64,000 bases of DNA, from assembly GCF_004011095.1 (NCBI RefSeq), contig NZ_CP028129.1, positions 2,542,001 through 2,606,000 on the forward strand, in the 5' to 3' direction. Source of the DNA: Rathayibacter rathayi (GTDB lineage: Bacteria; Actinomycetota; Actinomycetes; Actinomycetales; Microbacteriaceae). Each line of letters opens with the position of its first letter. Position 1 is the first letter of the stretch. Shown here one piece after another: positions 62,023 to 64,000 of this stretch. A program made the translations under genes and the position numbers. A model generated the notes under the pieces. It was not told the DNA's origin and ran no database searches. It saw only the letters and a list, made by a program, of their open reading frames with translations.

Positions 62023-64000
62023 TCAGGGGCCGGTGAGGACCTCGGGCTCGGGGGTCATCGAGATGGTAGGGATCGAGGCGGTGATCACGGTGCCGTCGGA
62101 GCGGCGGGTGCCCTCGATGTCGGAGGTGGTCAGGGCGCCATGCAGGCGGCGGCCCTGGTGGCTCAGCGGCACACGGACGGGGCTGCCCGCCGCGACGTGC
62201 ACGCGCTCGTCGCGGACGGTGATCGTGGCCGAGTCGCCGGTCTCGACGCTCAGCACGACCTCCGTCTGCCTCACCTCGACGCGCACGCGCGTGCCGTGGA
62301 GGGTGATCCGGAAGGCGAGGCTCTCCCAGTCGTCGGGGAGGCGAGGGTCGAGCGTGATCCGCCCGGCGTGGTCGCGCATCCCGCCGAAGCCGTAGACGAG
62401 GGCACTCCACACGCCGCCGGTCGAGGCGACATGGATGCCGTCCGCGGTGTTGCGGTGCAGATCGGCGAGGTCGACGAAGAGCGCCGACAGGAAGTAACGG
62501 CGGGCGAGGTCGCCGTAGCCGACCTCCGCCGCGATGATCGACTGCACGACGGCCGAGAGAGTCGAGTCGCCGGTGGTCAGCGCGTCGTAGTACTCAAAGT
62601 CGGCGCGCTTCTGCTCGGCAGTGAACTCGTTGCCCTGCAGCAGCAGCGCGAGCACGACATCGGCCTGCTTCAGCACCTGGAAGCGGTAGATCACCAGCGG
62701 GTGGAAGTGCAGCAGCAGCGGGCGCTTGCTCGCCGGAGTGTTCTCGAGGTCCCACAACTCCTTCTCGAGGAAGGCCGCGTCCTGCGGGTGGATGCCCGCC
62801 CGGGCGTCGAAGGGGATGTACATCTTCTCGGCGGCGCGCGCCCACTCGAGCACCTCGCCCTCGTCGAGGGCAAGGCGGTCGGACATCCGCTCGTACGCGG
62901 CCGGCTCGACGGCCCTGAGCAGCTCGACAGCACGCGCGGCGGAGCGGAGGTTCGACCGGGCCATGACGTTCGTGTACAGGTTGTCGTTCACGACGGTCGT
63001 GTACTCGTCCGGCCCCGTCACTCCATGAATGTGGAAGTGGTCGTCGCCGTTGCTGCGCCAAAAGCCCAGGTCGGCCCACATCCGCGCGGTCTCGACCAGG
63101 ATGTCGATCGCTCCGCGAGCAAGGAAGTCGTCGTCTCCGGTCGCGCCCACGTACTGCATCAGCGCATACGAGATGTCGGCGTCGATGTGATACTGCGCGG
63201 TGCCGGCGGCGTAGTACGCCGACGACTCCTGCCCGTTGATGGTGCGCCACGGGAACAGCGCGCCGCGCTGATTGAGTTCCGCCGCCCGCGAGCGGGCCGC
63301 CTCGAGCATGTTCTGGCGGAAGCGCAGAGCGTTACGGGCGACGAGAGGCGCCGTGTAGCTGAGGAACGGGAGGACGTAGACCTCGGTGTCCCAGAAGTAA
63401 TGGCCGCCGTATCCGGAGCCCGAGACGCCCTTGGCCGCGACTCCGCCGCCGTCGGTGCGGGCGGTGGACTGCGCGAGCTGGAAGAGGTTCCAGCGGATGG
63501 CCTGCTGGATCGCGGGCTGGCCGTCGAGCTGCACGTCGGAGCGGGTCCAGAAGTCGTCGAGCCACTCGCGCTGCTTGGTGAACTGCTCCTCGACCGGAGT
63601 CTCACGGGCGCGGTCGAGCGTGCGATCGCAGCGGTCGGCGAGCTCGCGCACGGGCACGCCGCGGGAGGTGTGGTAGGTCAGCGTCTTGATCAGGCGCACC
63701 GGGCGGCCGACCTTGGCCTGCACGCGGTAGACGTGCTTGGCGAGGTCGTCGTCGATCTGGGACGTCTGATCCCACTCGTTCTCGGTCTCGAGCTGGTGCT
63801 CGGCGCCACACGCGACCGTCATCTGCGAGTTGGTGGTGCGGTAGCCGAGGAGGTAGCGCGTGCCGCTCACGCGCTTGAGTCGGGGCTGGAGCACCCGGTC
63901 CTCGAACGACTCCGCCTTGCGCGGGTCGAAGCCGGCGCCCTCGCTGCCGGAGGGGGCGTGGTACTCGTCCACTCCGTCCTGACGGTTAAGGATCTGGCTC
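62023..64000 (-). CDS. glycoside hydrolase family 65 protein (disaccharide phosphorylase type), 5' end outside window
   Basis: The frame is open to the end of the window; residues SQILNRQDGVDEYH precede any start codon I could choose, so the N-terminus is missing. The (alpha/alpha)6 catalytic domain contains GYGGHYFWDTEVYVLPFLSY, the general-acid Glu in GVTGPDEYTTVVNDNLYTN and the phosphate-contact region KQADVVLALLL. The C-terminal beta domain has PVRVPLSHQG and ends in TPEPEVLTGP. Members phosphorolyse maltose, trehalose or kojibiose; the exact sugar cannot be told from this part. A beta-phosphoglucomutase gene is often adjacent in such loci, but none is in view. Confidence 0.92.
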   Translation of the reverse strand, partial: SQILNRQDGVDEYHAPSGSEGAGFDPRKAESFEDRVLQPRLKRVSGTRYLLGYRTTNSQMTVACGAEHQLETENEWDQTSQIDDDLAKHVYRVQAKVGRPVRLIKTLTYHTSRGVPVRELADRCDRTLDRARETPVEEQFTKQREWLDDFWTRSDVQLDGQPAIQQAIRWNLFQLAQSTARTDGGGVAAKGVSGSGYGGHYFWDTEVYVLPFLSYTAPLVARNALRFRQNMLEAARSRAAELNQRGALFPWRTINGQESSAYYAAGTAQYHIDADISYALMQYVGATGDDDFLARGAIDILVETARMWADLGFWRSNGDDHFHIHGVTGPDEYTTVVNDNLYTNVMARSNLRSAARAVELLRAVEPAAYERMSDRLALDEGEVLEWARAAEKMYIPFDARAGIHPQDAAFLEKELWDLENTPASKRPLLLHFHPLVIYRFQVLKQADVVLALLLQGNEFTAEQKRADFEYYDALTTGDSTLSAVVQSIIAAEVGYGDLARRYFLSALFVDLADLHRNTADGIHVASTGGVWSALVYGFGGMRDHAGRITLDPRLPDDWESLAFRITLHGTRVRVEVRQTEVVLSVETGDSATITVRDERVHVAAGSPVRVPLSHQGRRLHGALTTSDIEGTRRSDGTVITASIPTISMTPEPEVLTGP

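Overview
The window is high-GC DNA from an actinobacterium, most likely the family Microbacteriaceae (Rathayibacter or a close relative). The grounds are the codon bias, three small DUF7882-type proteins, a DUF3073 protein, an LAxTG-type cell-wall anchor, GTG and leaderless starts, and the 16S/23S sequence type. No insertion sequence, phage, integrase, CRISPR array or tRNA gene was seen.

Layout. 1-12.5 kb: the end of a PadR regulator, a CPA1 Na+/H+ antiporter, a quinone-oxidoreductase-like protein beside an OhrR-type MarR regulator, a KimA-like permease, a Pr6Pr membrane protein, a broken and apparently circularly permuted amine oxidase, an AraC-like sensor remnant, an alpha/beta hydrolase and a flavin monooxygenase. 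12.6-25 kb: DUF3073, NUDIX, an AraC pseudogene, purM, GNAT, purF, an MHS transporter, LysR, a wall-anchored 5'-nucleotidase, a sterol-carrier-like protein and purD. 25-34.5 kb: an epimerase, a decayed membrane gene with a 14-base homopolymer, an SDR, a compact type III polyketide synthase operon, a nitroreductase, a DUF7882 protein, a DsbA/CcdA thiol-redox pair and a glutathione peroxidase. 34.6-36.5 kb: a shattered ligD pseudogene. 36.6-49.8 kb: an MFS exporter, two more DUF7882 loci, a GAF-ANTAR pair, a 2OG-Fe(II) oxygenase, an SDR, purC, AraC, MarR, and a HAD/TPR pair. 49.9-56.4 kb: a complete rRNA operon (16S-23S-5S) on the minus strand. 56.4-64 kb: catalase with its Fur-type regulator, an HtrA-like protease, a CatE-like VOC dioxygenase, purS-purQ and a partial GH65 phosphorylase.

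Themes. Six de novo purine genes (purM, F, D, C, S, Q) lie scattered in the window instead of in one operon. Redox and electrophile defence recurs: OhrR-like and MarR regulators, oxidoreductase, nitroreductase, DsbA/CcdA, Gpx, catalase/Fur and CatE. Several of these genes have visible inverted-repeat operators. Many genes show a -10 hexamer (TAnnnT) 6-7 nt before ATG/GTG, as expected for leaderless mRNAs. Several genes are in decay (ligD, amine oxidase, AraC, two membrane proteins).

The most unusual feature is in the 16S-23S spacer. Thirteen head-to-tail 30-bp units are each predicted to fold, in the pre-rRNA, into a 9-bp stem with a 7-nt loop of the form CU-NNN-AA. This is the anticodon-loop pattern, and the arm resembles that of tRNA-Sec. 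A second notable feature is a three-copy palindromic element with 18-bp identical arms, dispersed in intergenic DNA.
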